A DNA stretch of 64,000 nt. Source: CAZHNW01 sp942491575 (lineage in GTDB: Bacteria > Spirochaetota > UBA4802 > UBA5550). The position numbers were made by a program, and so were the translations under genes. Of this stretch, positions 51,451 to 60,162 are shown one piece after another. The DNA is taken from contig CALOBT010000025.1 of the NCBI GenBank assembly GCA_942491575.1, positions 3,224,001-3,288,000 on the forward strand, read 5' to 3'. The stretch's first letter is position 1. The number at the start of each line of letters is the position of its first letter. The notes below the pieces were generated by a model. That model made no database searches and was not told the origin of the DNA. It was given only the letters and a program-made list of their open reading frames with translations.

Positions 51451-51592
51451 CATTAAAAGGGTTTAACAAATAATTATTTTACGATAACACTTTATCCAAT
51501 AAAAACAGCCGCAGCCTGTCTAATGCATCTGTATCACCGTTGTCATTTCCCCATTGTCGGGCAGTTATTGTTATAACGCTTTAAAACTGGAT

Positions 51593-52336
51593 TTAATGCC
51601 GCCTGTCTATGACTGACGGCACTTCACCAAGAGAATTGAAAATTCGATTTTCTTCAATTGAGAAGGCCTTTTCAGAGAAAACCCGGCGATTTTCTCCAGC
51701 TGCAACATATATTTTTTCCAAATTAAAATCCCGCAGTAATTTTTCAAGAAAGAACACATCATTCCCCTTCAGGCCGTACACGCCACGGAGATCAATAATA
51801 AAATCATCATATCTGGTTAAATGCCTGAATGTAGATCCGAGCACCTTTTGTGCCTCTTTCCTTGTTTTTTCATCAAATAGATTTCTGAAGGCGACGATTG
51901 TTTTCCCGCCACCACGGGAGACAAGAACTCTTCTTTCATTTACTGCTCTTTTGCTAATTTTCCTTTTTAGAGAATACTGTTTTGCTATATTAAAACTTTT
52001 TACCAAAGAACCCATGCTGTGAGGTTTGAGTACATAGTCAATCACCCCGAACCTCCTTGCCTGAAGGACATGGAATCTATCGGAGGCGGAAGTAAGAAGA
52101 ATCACCGGTATATCCTTTGTTGTTTCTTTTTTTCTCAATTCCCTCAAAACATCAAAACCACCCATACCCGGCATATTCAAATCCAGAACAATCAAATCCG
52201 GATTCCTGGTTTCCGCCAGTTCAAGGCCCATCTTTCCTGAATAGGCCTGCATGGTGCGGTATCCCAGACTGGTTAACTGGGCGTTCAACGTTTCCAGGAT
52301 TATAACATCATCATCAATTGTTAGTATATTATTCAT
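51593..52336 (-). CDS. Response regulator with STAS-like output domain
   Basis: The protein has 247 residues. The receiver is residues 1-120 with Asp52 in IVLDLNMPGMGG and Lys in YVLKPHS. After a basic linker (150ff), residues about 143-245 alternate strand and helix: VAFRNLFDEKT, DDFIIDLRGVYGLKGNDVFFLEKLLRDF, KIYVAAGENRRVF, NRIFNSLGEVPSVID. This has the order and lengths of an anti-anti-sigma STAS fold, including the FIIDLRGV strand. Such an output would switch a partner protein and not DNA. The STAS call is by pattern only. No kinase lies adjacent. Confidence 0.78.
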   Translation of the reverse strand: MNNILTIDDDVIILETLNAQLTSLGYRTMQAYSGKMGLELAETRNPDLIVLDLNMPGMGGFDVLRELRKKETTKDIPVILLTSASDRFHVLQARRFGVIDYVLKPHSMGSLVKSFNIAKQYSLKRKISKRAVNERRVLVSRGGGKTIVAFRNLFDEKTRKEAQKVLGSTFRHLTRYDDFIIDLRGVYGLKGNDVFFLEKLLRDFNLEKIYVAAGENRRVFSEKAFSIEENRIFNSLGEVPSVIDRRH

Positions 52337-52547
52337 TCCCCTCCCCTTTTAGATTGTTTCCATTTGAAACAGTGTATTACCGATAAAAACTTTTATATCT
52401 CCGGTATTTTTTCTATCACCACATAGATAATAATACCGGGATATGATGACCAGTAATTTTAGATTCAACAACTAAGGCAGGGAATGAAAGTGATGCAGAA
52501 AAGAATCATTGTGACATGAGGGCAACCCTTTTAAAAAAAATTTGTTT

Positions 52548-53219
52548 TCACAAAATCCTCTTCCTGTCCAGCCATTCTGCAATTCCGATAATAATAATGG
52601 AGGCTGTTAACAGGTTAATGTAAATTGTGTTAACACTATCCATGGGCGGCACCAGCCCCGGCAAAAGGTGAAAGGCAATTATGCCAGCAGAAAATATAAG
52701 CATGCCATATTTCCCCGCAAAGGATTCTCCTTTCGTTGATTTATAGTAAATCAGAAGCCCTGACATATAAATACCTATTTCAAGGGAATTTGAAACGAGG
52801 GGGTAATTCCAGAGGCCCAGGCCCAGTTTTCTACTCTCCCATCCAAGTACAGGCAGGTCAGGGGCATGGACAATCACATCACAGATAAAATGAGAGAAAG
52901 CACCAAGGGACAATATTACTGCTGCCCTCGTGTAATTAATTGAACCATCTTTTTTCAGCCTGCCATATATATTTACCAAAACAAAAACCAGTAGTGACCA
53001 GGCAAAAATCCCTGCAAGGCCATGGGTCAAAGGATTAGTCCCCTTAAGGGGGGCCCATTCAGTAAATCCTGGAACAATTTCAACTGACTCAATACCAATT
53101 ATTGTCAAAAAATAATGAAGCAGATCAATAAAGCTTACCGCTAAAAACAGTACTCCCAGTGAAATATTTTTATCTGCTTTTTTTAATGCAAGGCCTACTC
53201 CAAAATGTCCTATAAACAT
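52548..53219 (-). CDS. Membrane protein, YdjM-like metal-dependent hydrolase type
   Basis: The protein has 223 residues with five or six spans. Conserved His and Asp residues sit in MFIGHFGVGLALKK, FIDLLHYF, THGLAG and FSHFICDVIVHAPDLP, the arrangement of YdjM/DUF457-type membrane hydrolases. These are poorly understood. The 210-nt gap upstream of the response regulator and the AT-rich gap after it show nothing else I can name. It is transcribed alone. Confidence 0.75.
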   Translation of the reverse strand: MFIGHFGVGLALKKADKNISLGVLFLAVSFIDLLHYFLTIIGIESVEIVPGFTEWAPLKGTNPLTHGLAGIFAWSLLVFVLVNIYGRLKKDGSINYTRAAVILSLGAFSHFICDVIVHAPDLPVLGWESRKLGLGLWNYPLVSNSLEIGIYMSGLLIYYKSTKGESFAGKYGMLIFSAGIIAFHLLPGLVPPMDSVNTIYINLLTASIIIIGIAEWLDRKRIL

Positions 53220-53321
53220 GTTATTCTCCGATCCTGTTTTTTAAGTTCCCGAGTGCCCATTAAATACGAATCATTGCGAAACAGAGATAATGAGTTATTT
53301 TTTATTAATATCCATATAAAA

Positions 53322-53552
53322 TCATTCATCATATACAGCAGTCATAAATCTCTGGTCCCTTAATATTTCTTCCATTCTGTCCACATTCAATAACACAATA
53401 TCGTCATTTTTATTTTTTAAAACATACAATTGATCTCCATCTCCAATTTCTAATTCCTTTCGCAGATCCGCAGGGATTATTATTTGTCCTTTAGCACTAA
53501 CCTTGACTACACCATAGAGAGTTTTGTTTTTTTTATTCGATTTATTTTTCAT
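53322..53552 (-). CDS. AbrB/SpoVT-type DNA-binding protein
   Basis: The protein has 76 residues. Its swapped-hairpin domain is at about 14-58 (VKVSAKGQIIIPADLRKELE, GDGDQLYVLKN), a standard SpoVT-AbrB fold found in transition-state regulators and antitoxins. No toxin gene of PIN or RelE type lies beside it. A basic N-terminus (KNKSNKKNK) precedes the domain. It may regulate itself or the neighbouring membrane-protein gene. Confidence 0.85.
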   Translation of the reverse strand: MKNKSNKKNKTLYGVVKVSAKGQIIIPADLRKELEIGDGDQLYVLKNKNDDIVLLNVDRMEEILRDQRFMTAVYDE

Positions 53553-53734
53553 ATTTATGCCTTGTTAATTTTAGATTATTGCCATCTATACCATAACTGT
53601 TTCCGCAATAAATACATATATAAAACAAATATGTCAACCAATTTGTACCCGGTTGCCAATACACTACATACCAAACTTTTCACTCTTTGGTTTACTTTTA
53701 CTACTTTATATTCTTGACTGAATTTAGAAATATA

Positions 53735-53746
53735 TCACCATGGTGA
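53735..53746. promoter_or_regulatory. 12-bp palindrome before the small membrane protein gene
   Basis: TCACCATGGTGA is a perfect palindrome 22 nt before the ATG. The ribosome site GGAGGTG follows it. It could be an operator. The surrounding 53553-53734 is AT-rich without a clear promoter. Confidence 0.4.
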
Positions 53747-53767
53747 CTAAATAATGGAGGTGTTCAT

Positions 53768-54175
53768 ATGAAAATTTTACTAAAAATCGGTGGAATATAC
53801 CATCTTCTGTGCGCGGTTATGCATTTATCATTTCCAACACATTATCAGTGGAATGAACGACTTCAATGTTTATCACCACAGGACAGTGCTATAATATTTG
53901 GGAACCTGAATATAATGAGCTGGTGCCTCCTGATATTCTGGTTAATTTTTGCATATATACCATTTTTTAAAACAGAAGACCTGTTAGAGACTTCCATTGG
54001 CAAAATATTACTTACTTCTATTGTACTTTTCTGGTCGGCTAGAATATTTATTCTTCAACCAATATTTTTTAATTTCCAAATAGAAGGATCAATTGAACAG
54101 GAACTTTTCATGGCAATTGGTTTGGTTCTATTTGCCATTCCATGGATAAAGGAAATCATTTTAAAAAGAAATTAA
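53768..54175 (+). CDS. Small four-span membrane protein, unknown
   Basis: The protein has 135 residues with GGAGGTG in front of ATG 53768. Four hydrophobic segments are seen at about 5-20, 43-67, 78-98 and 110-131. No family was recognised. The sequence is AT-rich. It converges on the archaemetzincin gene with 76 nt between the stops. The segments IGGIYHLLCAVMHLSFP and WFILQP-type residues do not point to a function. Confidence 0.65.
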   Translation: MKILLKIGGIYHLLCAVMHLSFPTHYQWNERLQCLSPQDSAIIFGNLNIMSWCLLIFWLIFAYIPFFKTEDLLETSIGKILLTSIVLFWSARIFILQPIFFNFQIEGSIEQELFMAIGLVLFAIPWIKEIILKRN

Positions 54176-54251
54176 AAATACTTTTAAAACAGTCGGGCCT
54201 TCTTAATTTTACTGAAAATCATTCTCCCTTCGAACAAATTTCTTTTAGGGA

Positions 54252-54863
54252 CTACTTCAAAATATTTTTCAGCCTCTCCCGGCACTCTCCGCAGAAGGCT
54301 CCCGTTTCCCGGTCCACTGTTTTAATGGTCCCCTTTGCATCCTCCATGAGGCAGCGTTGATTCGGACAGTGCCCCACGCCGAAGGTGTGTCCCACTTCAT
54401 GATTGACCACCTTCACCAGACGCCCGATAAAATAACGGTGAGAGACCCTTCCCCTCCTGAGCCGGAACGTTGAGATCACACAGGCTCTTCCCCCGAGGGA
54501 GCCGAGGCCGAAGATCCCCCAGTCTTTGAATTTTCCCTTTGTGGTGGAGATATCCCGGGTAGTGAGGCCCACCACCTTCAGGTATTTTTTCGGGGTGTTT
54601 TTTTGAAGGAAGTTTAAAAGTTTCTCCCCCCGGTAACGGCGCCGCGGGGGGTACCATGCCTTTTTCGGCAGGGGTACCGTCGGAAGTATTTCTACCCTTA
54701 CGCGGTAGACTTTTGTAATGCCCTTTTTAACTTCCTGTAAGATCTCATTTCTGACTTTTCCCAGGGGCTGCAGGGCAATTACAGGGACCGGTTCTTTTCC
54801 GAAAAGTATCATGGATAATAAAATAAGCGGTACAATCGGGTAAATTCTCTTAAAGCGGCGCAT
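54252..54863 (-). CDS. Exported archaemetzincin-type zinc protease
   Basis: The protein has 203 residues with a basic/hydrophobic N-terminus (MRRFKRIYPIVPLILLSMILF), a signal peptide or anchor. The full archaemetzincin signature is present: His155-Glu156-x-x-His159-x-x-Gly-x-x-His165-Cys166, Cys171, Met173, then Cys191-Gly-Glu-Cys194. The extra Cys residues bind a second zinc in known members. Archaemetzincins are common in archaea and animals and scattered in bacteria. A secreted form is unusual, since known ones are mostly cytoplasmic. Substrate and role are unknown. Confidence 0.9.
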   Translation of the reverse strand: MRRFKRIYPIVPLILLSMILFGKEPVPVIALQPLGKVRNEILQEVKKGITKVYRVRVEILPTVPLPKKAWYPPRRRYRGEKLLNFLQKNTPKKYLKVVGLTTRDISTTKGKFKDWGIFGLGSLGGRACVISTFRLRRGRVSHRYFIGRLVKVVNHEVGHTFGVGHCPNQRCLMEDAKGTIKTVDRETGAFCGECRERLKNILK

Positions 54864-54969
54864 AAACTTCCCCCCATATATCTGAAAAAATTGTGCAGAA
54901 TATCTTCAAATTATGCAAATATATTCTCTGCTTAAATAATAAAAAAACATAACAATGTTATTTTTGCTG

Positions 54970-54998
54970 TTGACGGGAAAAACAATCCCTGCTAGAAA
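54970..54998 (+). promoter_or_regulatory. Possible promoter of the iron-sulfur gene
   Basis: TTGACG (54970-54975), 17 bp and TAGAAA (54993-54998) lie about 43 nt before ATG 55041. Confidence 0.5.
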
Positions 54999-55040
54999 TA
55001 GACACTATAGAAAATTTGTTATATAAACATCGAGGCCCCC

Positions 55041-56132
55041 ATGAGCGATAATATCTATATTAAACTGCGAGACCTGCTGGATACTATTCCCAACGGCTAC
55101 CCCTCCACGGAGGACGGCCTTGAACTGAGAATCCTTGAAAAGATTTTTACTGAAGAGGAGGCCTCCATTACCCTGCAGCTTAAACTCGACTGGGAGACCC
55201 CCGATGCCATTGCCATGCGCACCGGTATGGATGCTGATTTTCTTAAAACGAAACTGGAAAAAATGCAGTCAAGGGGACTGATCTTCGGGGCCAGAATAGG
55301 TGCCGTTAAACTTTATAAGCTGCTCCCCTTCGTTTTTGGCATTTATGAAATGCAGCTCTACCGCCTTGATGAAGAACTGGTAGAGATGTGTGAACACTAC
55401 ATGGACACCGCCTTCGGCGAGGAGTTCTACGAGCACAGCCCCTCTCTCCTGAAGGTTCTTCCCATTGAGGAGGAGATCCCTTCCGATTCTTCCATCGAAC
55501 CATACGAGAGCATTACCGGCATCATAGAAAACGCCAAGGCATGGGCTGTTGGTGACTGCATCTGCAAGACAGAAAAGGGAATAATGGGGGAGCCCTGCGA
55601 AAAACCTGTAGAGGTCTGCATGGGGATTGCCCCCATTGAAAATTTTTTCGAGGGGCACTTCTGGGGCCGTCCCATCGACAAGGATGAGGCCTTCAAAATC
55701 CTCAGGCAGGCAGAAGAGGCGGGGCTGGTACACATGACCAATAACTTTAAAGACGGTCATTTCGCCATCTGCAACTGCTGCAGCTGCTGCTGCGGTATCC
55801 TTCGCGGGATGAATGAACTGGACAAACCGAATGCTACTGCCAGTTCAAACTATCTCCCCGCAGTGGATGAGGACCTATGTACAGCATGCGGCATCTGCCT
55901 CGACCGATGCCAGGTAAGGGCCATCAATCTGGAGGATTATGCCGAAATCAACGAAAGGTGTATCGGCTGCGGCCTCTGCGTCACCACCTGTCCCACGGAG
56001 GCCCTGAGCATGGTTCGGCGCAGTGAAGAAAATATTCTTGATGTACCTAAAAATGAAAAAGAATGGTTTGCAAAGAGGGAAATGGCACGAAAGGGAAGTG
56101 ATAAGTACCGGCAGCTTTTCCGGCAAAAATAA
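55041..56132 (+). CDS. Ferredoxin-domain protein with winged-helix start and extra Cys clusters
   Basis: The protein has 363 residues. A winged-helix-like segment is at about 28-92 (WETPDAIAMRTGMDADFLKT). The middle has Cys173, Cys175, Cys186 and Cys193, then the dense cluster CNCCSCCCG at 244-252. Two classic 4Fe-4S motifs follow, CTACGICLDRC (280-290) and CIGCGLCVTTCP (307-318). It is cytoplasmic. The combination suggests a redox-responsive regulator or an electron-transfer subunit that holds several clusters. I know of similar uncharacterised proteins but cannot name a function. No oxidoreductase partner lies beside it. Confidence 0.8.
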   Translation: MSDNIYIKLRDLLDTIPNGYPSTEDGLELRILEKIFTEEEASITLQLKLDWETPDAIAMRTGMDADFLKTKLEKMQSRGLIFGARIGAVKLYKLLPFVFGIYEMQLYRLDEELVEMCEHYMDTAFGEEFYEHSPSLLKVLPIEEEIPSDSSIEPYESITGIIENAKAWAVGDCICKTEKGIMGEPCEKPVEVCMGIAPIENFFEGHFWGRPIDKDEAFKILRQAEEAGLVHMTNNFKDGHFAICNCCSCCCGILRGMNELDKPNATASSNYLPAVDEDLCTACGICLDRCQVRAINLEDYAEINERCIGCGLCVTTCPTEALSMVRRSEENILDVPKNEKEWFAKREMARKGSDKYRQLFRQK

Positions 56133-56199
56133 TATTTACGGCAAACCTGAAAAAATATTTTTCCCCTCCAGCACCCATCCTCTTGATATATTTTTATAA

Positions 56200-56250
56200 G
56201 GCTAGCCATCAGGTTATTCTGATGCCCCGGCAGGAAACCTGTCAGCGGGG
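56200..56250. other. Two adjacent hairpins, possible structured RNA
   Basis: GGCTAGCC (56200-56207) is a palindrome. CATCAG (56207-56212) pairs with CTGATG (56219-56224), and directly after it CCCC (56225-56228) pairs with GGGG (56247-56250), with an inner stem and AAA loop. No T-run follows. The interval 56133-56444 otherwise shows no gene. Confidence 0.4.
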
Positions 56251-56444
56251 TAATTAAAGATGCCTGAATAATTACAGTTGTTTCCTGAATTGTCAAACAG
56301 AACACTAAAACACGATTAACGGTGTTGAGTATAAAATAATTCACCCCCTACTGCCGAAACACTTTGAAAATACAATTGACGTCATCCTCCGGGAGAGGGG
56401 ATAAGAGACTGTGTAAATCCTGAAAAATCAAAAAATCGATCACC

Positions 56445-57029
56445 GTGAAAACACCGAAATCGACATTCAGCCGCGAAGAGACCGTTAAGAAGAGCCGTTT
56501 CCTGGTGAAAGTTTTCCCCCTCTCTTCCCCGGAGGAGTTCCCCCGCATCCTGAAGGAGGAGGGAGATCCCTCTGCAAACCACAATTGCTGGGCATGGAAA
56601 GTCGATAACGATTACCGATTCTACGATGATGGAGAACCCTCCGGCACCGCGGGCAAACCGATATTCCAGGCCATTGAGTCCCAGAAGTGGAATAACATTG
56701 CAGTACTGGTGATCCGATATTTCGGCGGCATTAAACTTGGAGCGGGAGGCCTCATCAGGGCCTATAACGGTACTGCCTCACGGGCACTGCAGCAGACTCC
56801 CTTTGACATTCCGGTAGAAATGACAATCCTTGTAATATCCGCTGCACATGAATATACCGGAAATATTTACTCGCTGTTAAAACGATTTAATATTATGGAT
56901 GAAGAGGTTACCTATACGGCTAGTCTTATTATACTGAAGATCAGAATTGCTCAGGATATGGTGAAGCAGTTTACTGCCGCGTGTATAAATGAAACATCAG
57001 GCAATGTGTCTGTCGATATCCAGGAATAG
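56445..57029 (+). CDS. YigZ/IMPACT family protein
   Basis: The protein has 194 residues from a GTG start. The IMPACT/YigZ signature is DDGEPSGTAGKP (about residues 64-75), followed by VLVIRYFGGIKLGAGGLIRAY, and the C-terminal ferredoxin-like second domain is present. Bacterial members are soluble and poorly understood, with proposed roles in nucleic-acid or translation-factor binding. Length and motifs are normal. It is transcribed alone after a structured intergenic region. Confidence 0.92.
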   Translation: MKTPKSTFSREETVKKSRFLVKVFPLSSPEEFPRILKEEGDPSANHNCWAWKVDNDYRFYDDGEPSGTAGKPIFQAIESQKWNNIAVLVIRYFGGIKLGAGGLIRAYNGTASRALQQTPFDIPVEMTILVISAAHEYTGNIYSLLKRFNIMDEEVTYTASLIILKIRIAQDMVKQFTAACINETSGNVSVDIQE

Positions 57030-57114
57030 CCGGCAACAACTGCCGGTTCCTGATAAAAATTTTTAATCAAAAAAAATATCACTTAACATAAATACCATCT
57101 TCAATAGATTTTAT

Positions 57115-57549
57115 TCATTTCCAGCGGACACGGTTGAGCCCTTTTACCTTTACTGCTGTGAAATCTGCCTCCCATTTGCGATCAATGCGTGCCCCGGAGA
57201 CGTTGCTGTATTTAAAAAGGGCATCTGTAAGATCCGCTCCGATAAGATCCGCCCCGGTCAGGTTTGCCTTGGTAAAATCAGCCCGCACCAGATTTGCCCG
57301 TCTCAGGTTCGCATTCTTCAGGTTTGCATGACGGAAACGGGCTTTCTTCAGGTTAGCCCTTTCCAGATTAGCCTCAGAGAGATCAGCACCGCCCAAATCC
57401 ATTCCCTTCATATCTGCCCGTGAAAGGTCTGCTTTAACCAGGTTTTTGTCCCCTTTTTTTGCCTTAGTTAAATCTTCATGATTGAAACTAAGAAGGGTTG
57501 TCGCAGAAATTAGAATAATAATTAAAGTTATAATACCCGGTAGTCTCAT
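57115..57549 (-). CDS. Exported pentapeptide-repeat protein
   Basis: The protein has 144 residues. A signal peptide ends near residue 22 (ATTLLSFN). About 15 A(D/N)LxxA units fill residues 37-130 (ADLSEANLERANLKKARF), the right-handed quadrilateral beta-helix fold. The C-terminus (KVKGLNRVRWK) is basic. Exported pentapeptide proteins usually act as structural or binding scaffolds. No partner is apparent. The start is well defined by GGAGGCACTGCC upstream. Confidence 0.9.
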   Translation of the reverse strand: MRLPGIITLIIILISATTLLSFNHEDLTKAKKGDKNLVKADLSRADMKGMDLGGADLSEANLERANLKKARFRHANLKNANLRRANLVRADFTKANLTGADLIGADLTDALFKYSNVSGARIDRKWEADFTAVKVKGLNRVRWK

Positions 57550-57721
57550 GGCAGTGCCTCCTGGTGGTTTACATTATTATGGCATACCGATAATACAATG
57601 CCAATAAATTTTTGTGAATAAGTTATCATTAAAAAAACAGCTTCAGTATAATGAATTGTATTTGCCATTTTTTTCAGTTTAATACATGATACAGGATAAC
57701 CTCATTCACAGGAGTTTCACC

Positions 57722-58492
57722 ATGATAAAAAATTTCACACTGTATCTTTTCTGCATCATAGTACTGAGTGTAGTATTCCAGGGGTGCAAAAAGGAAGTAA
57801 TCGAAACTACCACTGTTACCGCCAGAAAAGGCCTGGTACTTCGATCCGGCCCGGGAATTGATTCTCCAAAAAAAACCGTTATCCCTTATAAAGAAAAAGT
57901 TGGGATCATAGCCTATTCAAATAAAATTTCTGTTATCGGAAGAAAAACCGCCCCCTGGGTTGAGGTTCGCTATAAAGGTCAGGAAGGATGGGTCTTCAGC
58001 GGCTTCCTTGCAAGTTATGTACCCCAGGAACAGGATGACCTTAGCAGGGTGGGGAAGTTTGTATCCTCTCCGTTTAAAAAAGACATTTATCCCCATGCCA
58101 TCGGACCAGACGTAAAAAAATCCATCCTTAAGAACATTAGTGGTACCCCGGAAATAAAAACCGTAGAGGAAAAAAACATCCACGATCCTTCAATAGTGGA
58201 TAAAACATATACCATGGTCTATCCCGGAATAACCTTTACAATCTATCACGCGACAAAACTGAAAAAACAGATAATCCAGGGGATTGTTATTACAGACGGT
58301 ACCGAACCCTTAAAATACGGCATCAAATCAGGAATGACCCCGGCAGAAATTACTTCCATACTGGGACCTCCCACAGAGAATAAAAATAATAATTTCTACT
58401 ACAGAACCCGGGACGCCCTGCCAGCTGAGGCAATTTTCAGCTTTGAAAAAAATCACCTGAAAAAGATTATACTGGCATACCCCGTAGAGTGA
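57722..58492 (+). CDS. Lipoprotein with SH3-like domain
   Basis: ATG 57722 follows AGGAGTTT, giving 256 residues. The lipobox is VVFQGC (Cys22). A bacterial SH3 domain spans about 30-98 (ARKGLVLRSGPGIDSPKKTV, WVEVRYKGQEGWVFSGFL). The second half is a beta-rich domain with MVYPGITFTIYH and GMTPAEITSILGPP. Such lipoproteins bind envelope peptidoglycan or partner proteins. The SH3 call is firm; the C-terminal domain is unrecognised. It converges on pyrF. Confidence 0.85.
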   Translation: MIKNFTLYLFCIIVLSVVFQGCKKEVIETTTVTARKGLVLRSGPGIDSPKKTVIPYKEKVGIIAYSNKISVIGRKTAPWVEVRYKGQEGWVFSGFLASYVPQEQDDLSRVGKFVSSPFKKDIYPHAIGPDVKKSILKNISGTPEIKTVEEKNIHDPSIVDKTYTMVYPGITFTIYHATKLKKQIIQGIVITDGTEPLKYGIKSGMTPAEITSILGPPTENKNNNFYYRTRDALPAEAIFSFEKNHLKKIILAYPVE

Positions 58493-58578
58493 AATACTCT
58501 CTCTTTATCCCTCTTGACAAAAAGAGAATCGAGACTGGCGTCTCCGCCGCGAGCCTGATTTTGTAACCTACGAAGCCC

Positions 58579-59418
58579 CTACAACAGGGCTCCGATTTCA
58601 TCATTCAGTTCTTTCAGCGCTGTAACAGCAGCCTTTTCATAGGCAACACCTTCGGTTTTTTTCCATGCAAAATTAATGGCGCTGGAAGAATTGATGCGGT
58701 GAATCCGCGGTTCTTCACACTGCTTCAGTACATTGATCACCGCTTCAAGATCTCCCCCCTGGCTGCCAATCCCGGGAATCAGAAACGGTACTTCCTTCCC
58801 AGCCTCAAAAAAGACAGATGCTACATCCTGAAGCTGTTCCGGGTAGGTTGCCCCTACAACGGAGCCGATTCCGGGATGATACCAGTCGATTAATTTTCGT
58901 GCCATATAAAGATAAAGGGGTGATCCCTGGTATTCAATATCCTGAAGCTCCCCGGAACTTTTATTTGATGTTTTGGTCAAGATGTAGTAACCCTTGTCCG
59001 GATAGTTATCGATAAAGGGAGCAATTGAATCATAGCCGAGATAGGGAGAGAGGGTCACTGCGTCGGCATTGAAAAAGTCAAAGGCCTCCTGCGCATAGGC
59101 ACGGGCTGTTTTACCAATATCACCACGTTTTACATCCAAAATGACCGGTATTCCTTCTTTTTTATACATTCCGATCAAACGTGCCAGCACCTCAATGGCT
59201 TCAAGGCCATACTGGGCATAGAAGGCATAATTTGGCTTCACCGATGCTGGAAATACTCCGGACTTTACAATTTCATTAAGAATTGATTCATAAAATTTAA
59301 AAATTTGTTCACCAGGACTCCCCTCGACGGGCATATCTTCCAGCACCGGATCCATCCCCATACATACAATACTGCCGGTTTTGGCGGAAGATTTTACAAG
59401 CTGCTCTAAATAGTTCAT
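58579..59418 (-). CDS. pyrF: Orotidine 5'-phosphate decarboxylase (type 2)
   Basis: The protein has 279 residues. Its active-site motif is LDVKRGDIG, with Asp95, Lys97 and Asp100 of the DxKxxD triad. Other PyrF segments are CMGMDPVLEDMP, SVKPNYAFYAQYG, VTLSPYLGYDS and PFLIPGIGSQGGDLEAV. It makes UMP from OMP. The length is that of the longer type-2 PyrF group. It overlaps the upstream macrodomain gene by 4 nt (ATGA-type), so the two are co-transcribed. Confidence 0.94.
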   Translation of the reverse strand: MNYLEQLVKSSAKTGSIVCMGMDPVLEDMPVEGSPGEQIFKFYESILNEIVKSGVFPASVKPNYAFYAQYGLEAIEVLARLIGMYKKEGIPVILDVKRGDIGKTARAYAQEAFDFFNADAVTLSPYLGYDSIAPFIDNYPDKGYYILTKTSNKSSGELQDIEYQGSPLYLYMARKLIDWYHPGIGSVVGATYPEQLQDVASVFFEAGKEVPFLIPGIGSQGGDLEAVINVLKQCEEPRIHRINSSSAINFAWKKTEGVAYEKAAVTALKELNDEIGALL

Positions 59419-59954
59419 TGCTCCTCTCTTTTTTTTTCCAGATAATTATTAAAAAGTTTATAGTTACCATTATCAAAAAGGACATAATATACATCAATAA
59501 TATAATTTTCTTCCTTCATAAAATCAATTGCGGTATCAACCGCTATCCTGCATGCTTCATCCTTAGGGTATCCATAGACCCCTGTCGAGATTGCCGGGAA
59601 TGCAATGGAAGAAAGATTCTTTCCCTTTGCCAGCAATAATGAATTGTAGTATGAATCATGGAGCACCTTCGCTTCTCCGCTATTGCCCCCATAATAAACT
59701 GGCCCGGGCGTATGAATGACATAAGAAGCCGGTAAATTATATCCACCTGTAATTCTTGCCTCTCCATGCCGGCAGCCGCCAAGTTTTCTGCATTCATCAA
59801 GCAGTCCGGGACCGGCTGCCCGATGAATGGCACCGTCTACACCTCCCCCCCCCAGAAGAGAGGGATTTGCCGCATTAACAATGGCATCGAGGCATTCAAG
59901 CGTGATATCTCCCTTTTTTACGTGCAGATGCTCTAAAATATCATTTTTACCCAT
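59415..59954 (-). CDS. Macrodomain ADP-ribose hydrolase (MacroD-like)
   Basis: The protein has 179 residues. The MacroD-type motif is AIVNAANPSLLGGGGVDGAIH, with the Asn-rich loop and the GGGGVDGAIHRAAG turn. AFPAISTGVYGYPKDEA forms the second ADP-ribose loop. It removes ADP-ribose from O-acetyl-ADP-ribose or from mono-ADP-ribosylated proteins. It is coupled to pyrF by an overlap. No DarT-like toxin gene lies beside it, so a toxin-antitoxin role is not supported. Confidence 0.93.
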   Translation of the reverse strand: MGKNDILEHLHVKKGDITLECLDAIVNAANPSLLGGGGVDGAIHRAAGPGLLDECRKLGGCRHGEARITGGYNLPASYVIHTPGPVYYGGNSGEAKVLHDSYYNSLLLAKGKNLSSIAFPAISTGVYGYPKDEACRIAVDTAIDFMKEENYIIDVYYVLFDNGNYKLFNNYLEKKREEQ

Positions 59955-60065
59955 GATTTTGCTTCTCCAGACAGGTAAATTATTACACTTTTTTCATTTA
60001 TTTCAATACTATGACTGTATATTACTGAATGGAAGATAGCAATATAAAAAGCTTATAATATTAAG

Positions 60066-60091
60066 TTTTCATGTTTTGAATAACATGAAAA
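60066..60091. promoter_or_regulatory. Perfect 10-bp inverted repeat
   Basis: TTTTCATGTT (60066-60075) and AACATGAAAA (60082-60091) flank a 6-nt centre, about 72 nt before the TPR gene and between divergent genes. It may be an operator. The rest of 59955-60162 is AT-rich. Confidence 0.5.
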
Positions 60092-60162
60092 TATACTTGA
60101 GTAAATCTGAGTAGAAGGTATGATGATCATAACTTAAACAGGAGCAGTTATAACAAAGTAAT

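Noticed and set aside
53322..53552. Toxin-antitoxin pair with the AbrB-type protein as antitoxin
   Set aside because: No PIN, MazF, RelE or other toxin-like gene adjoins it on either side.
56200..56250. Cyclic di-GMP or cobalamin riboswitch
   Set aside because: The conserved core sequences of both classes are absent, so only an unnamed hairpin pair can be reported.
59415..59954. DarG-type antitoxin
   Set aside because: The protein is a stand-alone MacroD-like domain coupled to pyrF and no DarT-like gene is present.
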